This document shows, one piece after another, positions 14,644 to 21,759 of a stretch of 41,322 bases of DNA. How positions within the stretch are numbered: position 1 is the stretch's first letter; the number at the start of each line of letters is the position of its first letter. Both the position numbers and the translations under genes were made by a program. The stretch is from Prevotella sp. (GTDB lineage: Bacteria; Bacteroidota; Bacteroidia; Bacteroidales; Bacteroidaceae), in NCBI GenBank assembly GCA_017443345.1, contig JAFSNR010000003.1:1-41322 (forward strand). Reading direction: 5' to 3'. The notes beneath the pieces were generated by a model. That model searched no databases. It was not told the DNA's origin and saw nothing but the letters and a program-made list of their open reading frames with translations.

Positions 14644-16500
14644 CTACATCCCCATCGCCTTGCTTTGGGAACGGCTACGTGAGTCAGAGAGTTCCTTGCC
14701 ATAGTACTTCTGCACCAGGGCTGCCTTGGTCGTGGTATGGTCGAAGAAGGCATTACGGTCTTCCTTCTGCAGAGGTTTTACGCCAAGCTGCTGACCATCC
14801 ACCATCGCACGGACACCATAGTTACCGCTCTTCATGCGGAACACGGCAAAGTGGTCAATCTTCTTGCCGTCATCAGTCTCCAGTTTGTTGAACTGATCCA
14901 AAGGGATGGTCTTGGCAACGGCAGTTGTCTGCTTGACAGCCACTGGCTGCTCCTGAGACTTCTCCTGTTTCTTCCTGTCAGCAATACGGTCACGGGCCAT
15001 ATCCTCCAGATTATCGACGATAGCCACACGATGACCGTCACGAACAAGCTTGGGCAGATACTTGTCCAAAGAAGTGTTCTTGAAGTTGACATAGGAAACT
15101 CCCTTTTCACCTTCCTTGGCTTCAAAACCCTCTTTGACCACATGCTGTTCCTTTAAGCCAGTTGACTTGGCAACTTTCTTTGCATCCTCACCAAAGGCTT
15201 CATAAAAATCGCCCTTGCGCATCAGGAGGACAGCATCAGGATGCTTCTCCTTCAAATCATGCCAGACATGGGCAGCTTCCTTGGCAATTTCAGCCTTTTC
15301 CTCAGCCTTAGTCTGTGGCTTTTCCGCTTTTGACTCTTTGCAGTCATTCACTGCCTTGGTCTCTTTGACATCCTTGACAGTCTGCCCTTTCTCATCGAGC
15401 ATCGGCTCCTTGGACTGGAGCGTGGTCATGCCCAGTTCCAGTCGCTGCTTGTCCACATGTTCGAGGATCATGCCTGAAGCCTTGCTGACATCGGCCATGA
15501 CGCTGATGATGAACTTCGGTTCCTGCTTCAGCGTATCAATCCACGAGTCCACATACTTGGCATTGTTGTCGAGGATGCGCTTGTCAAAGCCCATGGAGTT
15601 GCCGACCATTGCAGCACTCAGCTCTGCGACCAGTTCCTCCTTGGCATACTTCTTGTCACCGAACCGACCTTCCATGTCACGTGAGAGTCGGCTGTCTATG
15701 CCTGTGGAGTGAGCCATCTCATGAACCAGGGAACTGTAGTACTCCATGCCGTCCTTATAGACCTCCTTGGGATCCTCATGGATATTGAACTGTGCCTTCA
15801 AAGGAATGGTAATCTCATCCTTAGACTTGCTGTAGAAAGCACCAGACCCCTCAATGGTGTTGATCTTGCAGACCCACGCCTGCTTTTCAATCATCGCGTC
15901 GAACTCCGGGGATATAAACATACCCTTGGTGTCCTTTATCTCAGGAGCCTTGAACTGTTCCTGCAGACGGGCATACTGTTCAGGCTTGACCTCCTTGAAG
16001 TTCGTCTGGTCAAGATTATAACAATAGTAGCCCATCATAATGGGTATCGACTTGCATTTCTCCTGCTCTGCTTTGGTCATGGCATCGTACTGCTCATCAG
16101 TGACCTTCTGGCCGTTCTCATCCCTGTGGGTGATGTTCCAATAGATGACAGGCATCGCTTTCTCACCCTTGTTGATGGTAGCGCCAGCCTCGTGGATCTG
16201 CTTGAAGGTCGCATAGACGGGCATGGCATAGCTGTTCATGGCCGTATGCAGCTGGAGGAAGAAGTCGTTATGACCAGAGTAGCGACGACCTGAAATGTTT
16301 TGGGGCAGTCCCTGCGTCTTGCCCCCACCGTCTATCCAGCCCTTTTCCCACTGCTGGCCTTTCATCTCCTCCAACCGGGAGACCATCATCTCACTGAACC
16401 GCTCGACGGCTTTCTCTGCCATTGTCTTATGCTCGACTTTGGCCTGTGGCTGACTCTGCTGCTCAGTGTTCTGTTGTTTTTCGTTGTTCTCGTTTTCCAT
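14644..16500 (-). CDS. ArdC-like antirestriction metallopeptidase with MutS domain I module
   Basis: The 618-residue protein has an ArdC N-terminal ssDNA-binding domain (about 25-160) and a zincin domain with H260-E-M-A-H264. After a Lys/Glu-rich linker (about 370-400), a MutS domain I-like module at about 415-500 includes G430-D-F432-Y-E434-A-F, then 'AKKVAKSTGL' and 'LPKLVRDGHRVAIVDNLED', matching MutS 'GDFYE.F..DA' and 'a..yl.kLv..G..VAi.eq..d'. The F-x-E residues that contact mismatches in MutS are kept. ArdC proteins protect incoming DNA. The extra module may aid ssDNA or lesion binding. The C-terminus (525-618) is a separate small domain. Confidence 0.82.
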   Translation of the reverse strand: MENENNEKQQNTEQQSQPQAKVEHKTMAEKAVERFSEMMVSRLEEMKGQQWEKGWIDGGGKTQGLPQNISGRRYSGHNDFFLQLHTAMNSYAMPVYATFKQIHEAGATINKGEKAMPVIYWNITHRDENGQKVTDEQYDAMTKAEQEKCKSIPIMMGYYCYNLDQTNFKEVKPEQYARLQEQFKAPEIKDTKGMFISPEFDAMIEKQAWVCKINTIEGSGAFYSKSKDEITIPLKAQFNIHEDPKEVYKDGMEYYSSLVHEMAHSTGIDSRLSRDMEGRFGDKKYAKEELVAELSAAMVGNSMGFDKRILDNNAKYVDSWIDTLKQEPKFIISVMADVSKASGMILEHVDKQRLELGMTTLQSKEPMLDEKGQTVKDVKETKAVNDCKESKAEKPQTKAEEKAEIAKEAAHVWHDLKEKHPDAVLLMRKGDFYEAFGEDAKKVAKSTGLKEQHVVKEGFEAKEGEKGVSYVNFKNTSLDKYLPKLVRDGHRVAIVDNLEDMARDRIADRKKQEKSQEQPVAVKQTTAVAKTIPLDQFNKLETDDGKKIDHFAVFRMKSGNYGVRAMVDGQQLGVKPLQKEDRNAFFDHTTTKAALVQKYYGKELSDSRSRSQSKAMGM

Positions 16501-16534
16501 GATATATCATTTTTGGTTGTACTCAAGCTTATGC

Positions 16535-16723
16535 TTAGTCCTTGAAGAGACATTCCTCGATATACGTCATGTATGCCTCTGCGGTGTCCTCGTTCATGTC
16601 GAGGTCGTTGGTGACGCACCACGCATAGTATTCCTGTTCAACCTCCGGCTGACGGCGGATGAACTCGCGCCATCCGATGATGCCCGCTTCACGGAGCTGT
16701 GTCAATTCCTCATATGATTCCAT
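16535..16723 (-). CDS. Small acidic hypothetical protein, 62 aa
   Basis: The short acidic helical protein (MESYEELTQLREAG start, CLFKD end) has no signal peptide. It lies 34 bp before the ArdC-like gene on the same strand. Position and charge fit an accessory partner of that gene, but the family is not recognised. The ATG start is preceded by an AT-rich leader with no clear promoter. Confidence 0.5.
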   Translation of the reverse strand: MESYEELTQLREAGIIGWREFIRRQPEVEQEYYAWCVTNDLDMNEDTAEAYMTYIEECLFKD

Positions 16724-16791
16724 TGTGCTATCTGATTTTGTTGATTGTTACTGTACCCCAAATACCGAATACCCTTCAAAAGAGTGCCGTA

Positions 16792-16916
16792 GCCTCCCCA
16801 AAATGGCCAAAGGGGAGGCCAGGACACTTCTGCTTTTAATGGTATCGATTACTAAGGGTTATCCTGAAAACTTTATTCCTTTATTACTAACTAATTACCT
16901 GTCTGACTAATTACCT
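16792..16916. repeat. Intercistronic hairpin and short direct repeats
   Basis: GCCTCCCC (16792-16799) and GGGGAGGC (16812-16819) form a perfect 8-bp stem around a 12-nt loop containing palindromic TGGCCA. There is no adjoining T-run, so it is not a clear terminator and may be an RNA-processing or stabilising stem between the DUF4099 gene and the 62-aa gene. CTAATTACCT occurs twice 16 bp apart (16891-16900 and 16907-16916). No gene is seen in this 205-bp gap. Confidence 0.5.
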
Positions 16917-16928
16917 ATCTATATGTTA

Positions 16929-17696
16929 TTATGGTCTGATTTTGCGTTCGGATTTATGCTCCTCCTTTTTCTCTGGGCTTCGTTCGTCCTTGTATTTGTA
17001 TTTGTCGAGCGTCTGTTTGTACTCCCATCTGTTCTCCTCAGTCTGCCAGAAGCCGACGGCACCGGGATTGGCGATGTCCCACGCAATCTGCTGCTTGCGC
17101 TTCCACTCCTGCATGTCACCCTCGATAGCCTTGAAGCCAGAGTTCTGACTGAGGTCAACACCTACGGTGACCTTGGTATCGCCGACCTCCAGTTCTATAG
17201 GCTTACCTTCCCGGATGGCCTGTCGCTGATTCTGACCAAGGGTGATGTCCTTGACATGCTCCAGCTCATCCATACGCTTGTTCAGCTCTATGGTGCGCTC
17301 ATCGCGCATCATCAGACAGCGCGTGTCCTTATCCAGCTGAATGAACATCTGACGGCTGTACTGTCCGTCACGAACCTCCTTACGGATGGTTTCGCTTTGA
17401 CGAAGCCGTTGCTGTTCCTGCTCATTGAGTCTAAGGTTGTTTACGATGTCACGGTGGACGGGGTAGGCCACCAGCACGACACGATTGTCTTCATCACGGG
17501 TAAGGCGTAGCTTCACGGGAAGTGCCTCCTTGCGTCCGCTTTTCAGCACAGGCCTGATCTCCATGACCTGGCTTATCTCCCCCTTCATGAGAGACGAAAG
17601 CATGTCGGCAGGCATCTTGCCTATATCCAGTCCCGCTTTCTCAAAGTCCTTCAGGGGAATCTCGTTGTTGGTGAACATTGATCTTTTCTCTTTCAT
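16929..17696 (-). CDS. DUF4099/DUF3945-type protein
   Basis: The 255-residue protein starts at ATG 17696; ATG 17681 (MFTNNEIP) is also possible. The longer frame to 17804 would run into the promoter, so it is rejected. The N-terminal segment 'FEKAGLDIGKMPADML...LMKGEISQVM' and the following 'VKLRLTRDEDNRVVLVAYPVHRD' (in pieces) resemble the DUF4099 plus DUF3945 arrangement of Bacteroides conjugative-element proteins that often sit next to topB and ardC-like genes. A related helical repeat, 'LGQNQRQAIREGKPIELEVGDTKV', lies at about 160-185. The C-terminus is Lys-rich. It is the first gene of the minus operon. Confidence 0.65.
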   Translation of the reverse strand: MKEKRSMFTNNEIPLKDFEKAGLDIGKMPADMLSSLMKGEISQVMEIRPVLKSGRKEALPVKLRLTRDEDNRVVLVAYPVHRDIVNNLRLNEQEQQRLRQSETIRKEVRDGQYSRQMFIQLDKDTRCLMMRDERTIELNKRMDELEHVKDITLGQNQRQAIREGKPIELEVGDTKVTVGVDLSQNSGFKAIEGDMQEWKRKQQIAWDIANPGAVGFWQTEENRWEYKQTLDKYKYKDERSPEKKEEHKSERKIRP

Positions 17697-17726
17697 GTAC
17701 TTGTACTTCTTTTTGTTGATAGTTCT

Positions 17727-17757
17727 TTTGTATTGAACCTTTTTATGCGTACCTTTG
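17727..17757 (+). promoter_or_regulatory. Plus promoter of the cell-wall hydrolase gene
   Basis: TTTG (17727-17730), a 19-bp gap and TACCTTTG (17750-17757) form a good Bacteroidetes promoter. The expected start near 17764 gives a leader of about 70 nt. It faces the minus promoter at 17802-17833, so the two transcripts overlap at their 5' ends. Confidence 0.75.
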
Positions 17758-17801
17758 CACCCGCTATCACTTATGGATGCTAGTATATCGCTTTCGGGGT
17801 G

Positions 17802-17833
17802 CAAAATTATAAACTCTCAAAAAGATATACGAA
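17802..17833 (-). promoter_or_regulatory. Minus promoter of the DNA-processing operon
   Basis: On the minus strand, TTCG (17833-17830, weak -33), a 20-bp gap and TAATTTTG (17809-17802) precede a start near 17795. A 9-bp inverted repeat, TTTGCACCC (17754-17762) and GGGTGCAAA (17797-17805), joins this and the opposing promoter, suggesting a shared operator. Confidence 0.65.
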
Positions 17834-17836
17834 GCA

Positions 17837-18934
17837 ATGAAAAAGAAATCAAGTTCGCTAGCGCTTCTGGCAGTATGCTTAACTGCCAATGCGCAGTTTT
17901 ATACCGTTGAGAATAAGCATGTTAAGCAAGCTGTCAGTCAAAACGTGCAGGTTGAAAACCATCAGGGAAACGCCAAAGTTTCAGACTCGCTCAACTTGGA
18001 AACTAAACTGTCTGAAGAGTATTTTGAGCTGCCAGAGCACAAGGAAATAGCCATCGAGTATGACATTCCTCTGTTTGTTTCCGTCCGTGACAGTATGATG
18101 TATGAGCTGTTAGGCAGACGCAGGAATGTTGCCCTGCCTCTGGACTTTCTGAAAGTCACCTCCGACTATGGCTACCGTGCAGATCCATTTACCAAATGCT
18201 CACGCTGGCATTCAGGTCTAGATTTGCGTGCAAAGTATGCCCATGTATATGCCATGTTTCCTGGAGTCATTGAAAAGGTGGAACGTCGAAGTACAGGCTA
18301 TGGTAACAACATTATCATCAACCATGGCAATCTGCGTGTACGCTATGCGCATCTGAGCTTTATTGTCGTTAAGGAAGGACAGGTAGTATCAGCTGGAACC
18401 ATCGTTGGTATTTCAGGACGTAGTGGCCGTGCTACTGCTGAACACCTTCATCTGGAGATTTCCAAGTGGAGTCAGGATGAGCAAGGAGAATCTTGGCAGC
18501 GTGTTGACCCAGAGCCGTTCCTTTCGCACCTTAATAATTATATAGTGGCATTGCAGCAGAAGATGGATACTCTGCATTTTGATGTTCACCCCAGCCTGCC
18601 GCTCAATATCAATAACCTGTATAAGGTGATGGACAAGTATGGTATCAAGTTCCCCAAGATTGTCGCAGCCCAGAGTGTCCTGGAAAGCGGCTGGTACAGT
18701 TCAGAGCTGTGTTGCCGTTGGGGAAACATCTTTGGCCTTTTCGACAGCCGTAAAGGTGACTATTATCATTTCAACAGTTGGATGGAGTCGGTAGAGGCAT
18801 ATGGAAAGTACGTCCAGAGAAAATACAATCCACGTATTGACAAGGACTACTATGCCTTCCTGAAACGGATCAGGTATGCAGAAAACATGGAAAGCTATAT
18901 TGCTAAAGTACGTGCCATAGTGAAGACGCTATAG
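17837..18934 (+). CDS. Secreted M23 endopeptidase with C-terminal glucosaminidase domain
   Basis: The 365-residue protein has a signal peptide (hydrophobic 8-17, cut near ANAQ). An M23/LytM domain (about 100-235) carries the zinc ligands H125 and D129 (HSGLDL) and the H203-L-H205 motif. A C-terminal glucosaminidase domain (about 265-365) has the likely catalytic E283 in LESGW and a YWGN-like RWGNIFGLF. One protein could cut both peptide stems and glycan chains of peptidoglycan. Conjugative machines use such hydrolases to pass the wall (VirB1-like role), which is inferred here from context. It has its own promoter and lies apart from the tra operon. Confidence 0.88.
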   Translation: MKKKSSSLALLAVCLTANAQFYTVENKHVKQAVSQNVQVENHQGNAKVSDSLNLETKLSEEYFELPEHKEIAIEYDIPLFVSVRDSMMYELLGRRRNVALPLDFLKVTSDYGYRADPFTKCSRWHSGLDLRAKYAHVYAMFPGVIEKVERRSTGYGNNIIINHGNLRVRYAHLSFIVVKEGQVVSAGTIVGISGRSGRATAEHLHLEISKWSQDEQGESWQRVDPEPFLSHLNNYIVALQQKMDTLHFDVHPSLPLNINNLYKVMDKYGIKFPKIVAAQSVLESGWYSSELCCRWGNIFGLFDSRKGDYYHFNSWMESVEAYGKYVQRKYNPRIDKDYYAFLKRIRYAENMESYIAKVRAIVKTL

Positions 18935-18935
18935 C

Positions 18936-18973
18936 AAAAAAAAAAGCCTGACCCTTACGCAAGAGACAGGCTT
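18936..18973 (-). terminator. Rho-independent terminator, minus strand
   Basis: Read on the minus strand, AAGCCTG (18973-18967) pairs with CAGGCTT (18950-18944), followed by ten T (18945-18936, partly inside the stem). On the plus strand the stem is followed only by GTCATTTCC, so the strong direction is leftwards, although it also sits right after the hydrolase stop codon. Confidence 0.75.
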
Positions 18974-19034
18974 GTCATTTCCTTTTATAGTGCATTGAAA
19001 ATAGCCGTAACTACTTATTGCACTTGGTTAAAAC
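18936..19034 (-). ncRNA. Candidate ~100-nt small RNA
   Basis: A consensus promoter (19040-19071) and a strong terminator (18936-18973) face the same way and are about 65 nt apart, with no ORF between. The predicted RNA starts near 19034 with a GGTT/AACC hairpin (19035-19026), has AGTGCA/TGCACT (19024-19019 with 18994-18989) and ends in the terminator stem. It would be convergent with the hydrolase gene end. CTnDOT is known to use a small RNA (RteR) of similar size to lower tra expression, but similarity to RteR cannot be judged here. Confidence 0.6.
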
Positions 19035-19039
19035 CGCTG

Positions 19040-19071
19040 CAAAGTTACGATAAAATAATGAATTATGCAAA
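19040..19071 (-). promoter_or_regulatory. Promoter of the candidate small RNA
   Basis: On the minus strand, TTTG (19071-19068), exactly 20 bp and TAACTTTG (19047-19040) match the consensus. No protein gene follows in this direction before the terminator. Confidence 0.75.
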
Positions 19072-19351
19072 TTTATTGCAATAGTTTAGAGTCGATGCTA
19101 TCAATTAAATTGCTGGATTATCTCTAATTAACCATATATGTGGCGTTTACGCTATCATTTAGCCTATCAATTAGCCTGTCGTTTCGATTATCATTTCCGA
19201 ATAAGAAAACATTGAAAGGCATAATGCTATATTACGTGCCATAGCGAACACATCATATTACAAAAATGCTGTTCCGTGTGCAATAATGAACAAATAATGT
19301 TTATTTTCGCAAATGAAATAGCAAGATTGTTCAGTTTCTCATCATCTTATC
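19072..19351. other. AT-rich gap without genes
   Basis: No ORF, promoter consensus or strong stem was recognised here. Short words such as ctatcaatta, ctatcattta and cctatcaatta recur between about 19096 and 19175, giving weak repetition. The strand use of this stretch is unknown. Confidence 0.4.
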
Positions 19352-19421
19352 ACATTGCATGGGTATTTCATGTGTTAATAGACAACTTTTGTCTAACTTC
19401 GCGTAGAAAATACCCAAATGT
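19352..19421. repeat. Three-tier nested palindrome downstream of an Xre gene
   Basis: Three perfect inverted repeats lie inside one another: ACATT/AATGT (19352-19356, 19417-19421), TGGGTATTT/AAATACCCA (19360-19368, 19408-19416) and TAGACAA/TTGTCTA (19379-19385, 19389-19395) with a 3-nt loop. It begins about 30 bp from the stop of the minus-strand Xre gene. No T-run adjoins it, so it is not a standard terminator. It could be a 3' RNA structure or a DNA site. Confidence 0.6.
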
Positions 19422-19452
19422 ATTGCTTTTAGGCACAAAAATCCTTCTTCTC

Positions 19453-19719
19453 CTATTTGCTTATCTGAATCAACTTATCAGCTATTGCCTGTTCAATCCT
19501 GACAATAGTCGAGGTGGTAAAGTTATGCCTTCCTGTTAGCCACTTCGACACCTCAGAGTCCCGCTTGCCTAATCTACATGCAAGCTCATGTTGCGTGATG
19601 CCTTTCTTCTTCAATACGGCATCCAACCTCTCCGCTATACCATATGACAAATCGAACTCAGCCCTCTGTTCCTGTGGAATAGCGGAAAGGCACTGTCTGA
19701 AAAGTTCGTTTGTAACCAT
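19453..19719 (-). CDS. Xre-family HTH protein, 88 aa
   Basis: The small protein has a helix-turn-helix at about 38-66 (GITQHELACRLGKRDSEVSKWLTGRHN), the HTH_3/Cro form seen in antitoxins of HigA type, with an N-terminal helical extension of about 30 residues. It follows the GNAT-like gene on the same strand after 50 bp and could act as regulator or third partner of that pair, or be a solitary antitoxin. A weak promoter-like TATAATTTG lies in the gap. Confidence 0.75.
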   Translation of the reverse strand: MVTNELFRQCLSAIPQEQRAEFDLSYGIAERLDAVLKKKGITQHELACRLGKRDSEVSKWLTGRHNFTTSTIVRIEQAIADKLIQISK

Positions 19720-19769
19720 AGCTTATTTTTTATGTCACTAGGCTTAAGCGTTGCAAATTATAAAAAAGG

Positions 19770-20624
19770 TTATGCTTCGTCACTATCCACGTTATAGTGT
19801 TCAAAGAAATACGTCTGTTCCGAAACCAGCTTACTGGTCTCTTGGTACATAAACTTACATGTCAGGTCATAGATAGGCTTAGCTGTTGCCACATCCACAG
19901 CCTCCTTGAAATACAAGTTGTCACGATAGTAAGCCACCAATTCTTCATCATCCGTCTTGTCTGCAGCAAACAGAAACAAGTATTGGCATCCCACATGCTT
20001 CATGGCTTCTAATACCTCTTTGACAACAAATTCCCAAAACACCACGACTCCCAGTTTCTGACCCTCCACGCTCTCTTTCCAGAAATCTCTGGTGTTCTCG
20101 TTGGCACAGAAATGCACCAACTCTATACCACTGAAGGTCGAACCCACATGAGTCACATTCTCACCGATTTCCTTTTCCAAATCTTCCAATATGGTTCCGC
20201 CCTTCTTCGGAATTTGCTCAATCTCCTTTTTAGTAAGACCTTTGTGAGAACGCAGTTTTTCCCTGAACTTATTGACGATCAAAGCTTCTTCATCAGTCAA
20301 CTGCTCTTTAGAAGAAATATCATCCAGATAGGTCATCAGCTTATTCAAAAGCTTCAGGCTATGGTCATCAATGAAGCTATCATAGAGCATACCACACTTT
20401 AAGGAGAAATAAAACAGTAACTGCCCCTCTTGGTTCTTCACCACGTAATAAGCTACCTTACCTGTCTCATCCTCTTGATATGCCTCATTCTGAAGAGTAT
20501 CAGAGATAGAAGTATTCCGACTGTTGAAGAACTCATCCACAAGCCGGAAGTTCACATCATTACTGGAAAGCCTTTCACAATACAGACTGTCAATCTTAGC
20601 CCGTTGTTCCGGTGTTATCTTCAT
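19770..20624 (-). CDS. GNAT-like protein, probable toxin partner of the Panacea protein
   Basis: The 284-residue protein shows GNAT features in order. A strand pair 'VAYYVVKNQ..LLFYFSLKCG' lies at about 53-78. 'IELVHFCANENTRDFW' and 'EGQKLGVVVFWEFV' stand in the place of motif A (Q-x-x-G). 'GCQYLFLFAADK' and 'LVAYYRDNLYF' (about 222-250) match the closing 'l.l.a......fY.k.gF' motif. It would use acetyl-CoA on an unknown target. A helical insert of about 80 residues (about 90-165) separates the strands. Its start overlaps the stop of the Panacea gene by four bases, the layout of antitoxin followed by toxin. Confidence 0.65.
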   Translation of the reverse strand: MKITPEQRAKIDSLYCERLSSNDVNFRLVDEFFNSRNTSISDTLQNEAYQEDETGKVAYYVVKNQEGQLLFYFSLKCGMLYDSFIDDHSLKLLNKLMTYLDDISSKEQLTDEEALIVNKFREKLRSHKGLTKKEIEQIPKKGGTILEDLEKEIGENVTHVGSTFSGIELVHFCANENTRDFWKESVEGQKLGVVVFWEFVVKEVLEAMKHVGCQYLFLFAADKTDDEELVAYYRDNLYFKEAVDVATAKPIYDLTCKFMYQETSKLVSEQTYFFEHYNVDSDEA

Positions 20625-21112
20625 GCCACGACCTCCTTCTCCTCAATCTCCCTTAGCTTTCTCAGCATAAAACGTCGCATTTTAATACGTTCGGCATCTT
20701 TCTCTATATCATGAATATCAAGATAAGTGTCGCAACGTTCATCCCGACCTGCCGTACCCCTTGCGTGCTGCCAAGAGTAATCACTGTGTGAAAGGTTGCT
20801 TAGACTTAACGAAGATTTCGGGGCATATTGTTCAAAGACCTTATCAAACACCGGTTTATATTGATCGATTACATCATCAGTAGGTAAGTCATGGAGCGCA
20901 TCAGCCTTATAAAGCTGTCTGATACTCACAACTACTGGGCCAAACTTCCATGCAGAGAAAGGCTCATCAAACATTGGCTTACCTGTCTGAATGATGCACT
21001 CCCTCTGAGTGAAATAAAGCAGCTTATGCAGCTTCATCTCATCAATCCGCTCACCGTATTCCTGTAAGTAGCGCTGGCAGATGTAGGATGCTATTTTAAC
21101 CACACTTTCCAT
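20621..21112 (-). CDS. Panacea (DUF4065) domain antitoxin-like protein
   Basis: The 163-residue protein starts at ATG 21112; a TTG at 21136 lies inside the -7 promoter element and is rejected. Residues 1-95 follow the Panacea/SocA-like pattern: 'IASYICQRYLQEYGERIDEMKLHKLLYFTQ' in pieces, then 'PMFDEPFSAWKFGPVVVSIRQLY'. Panacea domains are known as antitoxins neutralising many unrelated toxins, including new ones encoded next door. The overlapping downstream GNAT-like gene is therefore the likely toxin. A promoter with TAATTTTG at 21141-21134 (minus) gives a very short leader. Confidence 0.8.
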   Translation of the reverse strand: MESVVKIASYICQRYLQEYGERIDEMKLHKLLYFTQRECIIQTGKPMFDEPFSAWKFGPVVVSIRQLYKADALHDLPTDDVIDQYKPVFDKVFEQYAPKSSLSLSNLSHSDYSWQHARGTAGRDERCDTYLDIHDIEKDAERIKMRRFMLRKLREIEEKEVVA

Positions 21113-21133
21113 AACTTGAACTCTTCTGTTCTG

Positions 21134-21141
21134 CAAAATTA
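21134..21141 (-). promoter_or_regulatory. -7 element of the Panacea-GNAT operon
   Basis: TAATTTTG on the minus strand matches TAnnTTTG and is followed by GCAGAA. The -33 position is not a good match, so the promoter may need help or be weak. Transcription from about 21127 would leave about 15 nt before the ATG at 21112. Confidence 0.5.
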
Positions 21142-21274
21142 AGAATAATATTTCAATTTTGTATCATTTTCCACCTTATTTTAATGATTTCAAGCAATTA
21201 TAATGCCATTTTTTGCACATTTAAACTACTTTTGCGCAAAAACACATTCTCTATTTGAAGAAATGCATGTTCTC

Positions 21275-21307
21275 TTGTGTATATTCCAAGTATTATTTGT
21301 ACCTTTG
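21275..21307 (+). promoter_or_regulatory. Promoter of the plus-strand Cro/CI regulator
   Basis: TTG at 21275-21277 and TACCTTTG at 21300-21307 with a 22-bp gap form an acceptable Bacteroidetes promoter. The regulator ATG at 21347 follows about 33 nt after the expected start. Confidence 0.65.
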
Positions 21308-21346
21308 AACCGAAAACGTGCTATTCAAATAAACTGAAGCTTCAAC

Positions 21347-21697
21347 ATGATGGCAAATAATAAAGAAATCGGCGACACTTTAAAAGAGCTTCGCTGCAGA
21401 ATGGGGTATAGTCAGGAGCAAATCAGTTCCTGTCTTGGTATCAGTCTGTCAGCATATAGCCAATATGAGAGTGGTGACACCGTCGTTTCCCAGGATTCAC
21501 TTGAGAAATTGGCTGATGTGTATGGCGTGGAGGAATACGACATTCTCACCTGTAACAAGCCACAACTGCAGACTGACATTGCATTCGCATTGACACAAAA
21601 GATTGGCAAGCTAAAAAATATTGGCCAGATTGCATCGTTCCATAAACTCGTTAGGAATTACCTTGATATGTGTGAAATTGAACAACGTCATTTTTGA
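21347..21697 (+). CDS. Cro/CI-family transcriptional regulator
   Basis: The 116-residue protein has a canonical HTH_3 domain in residues 8-62 ('LKELRCRMGYSQEQISSCLGIS' with 'YSQYESGDTVVS'), then a helical tail (75-116) for dimerisation. It is divergent from the Panacea-GNAT operon (about 235 bp between the ATGs) and convergent with the VirD4 gene. It may regulate the toxin pair or tra genes; the sequence does not decide. ATG 21350 is an equally possible start. Confidence 0.82.
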   Translation: MMANNKEIGDTLKELRCRMGYSQEQISSCLGISLSAYSQYESGDTVVSQDSLEKLADVYGVEEYDILTCNKPQLQTDIAFALTQKIGKLKNIGQIASFHKLVRNYLDMCEIEQRHF

Positions 21698-21759
21698 CTT
21701 TATCCATATCCCGCCCACTCTCCCAATCTTTGCGCGTATTATCGTTTGTTGTGGTGTTG

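Noticed and set aside
19352-19421. Integron attC-like site
   Set aside because: GTTAGAC matches a GTTRRRY box, but it sits at the centre of the palindrome and not at its flank, and no integron integrase or cassette is present.
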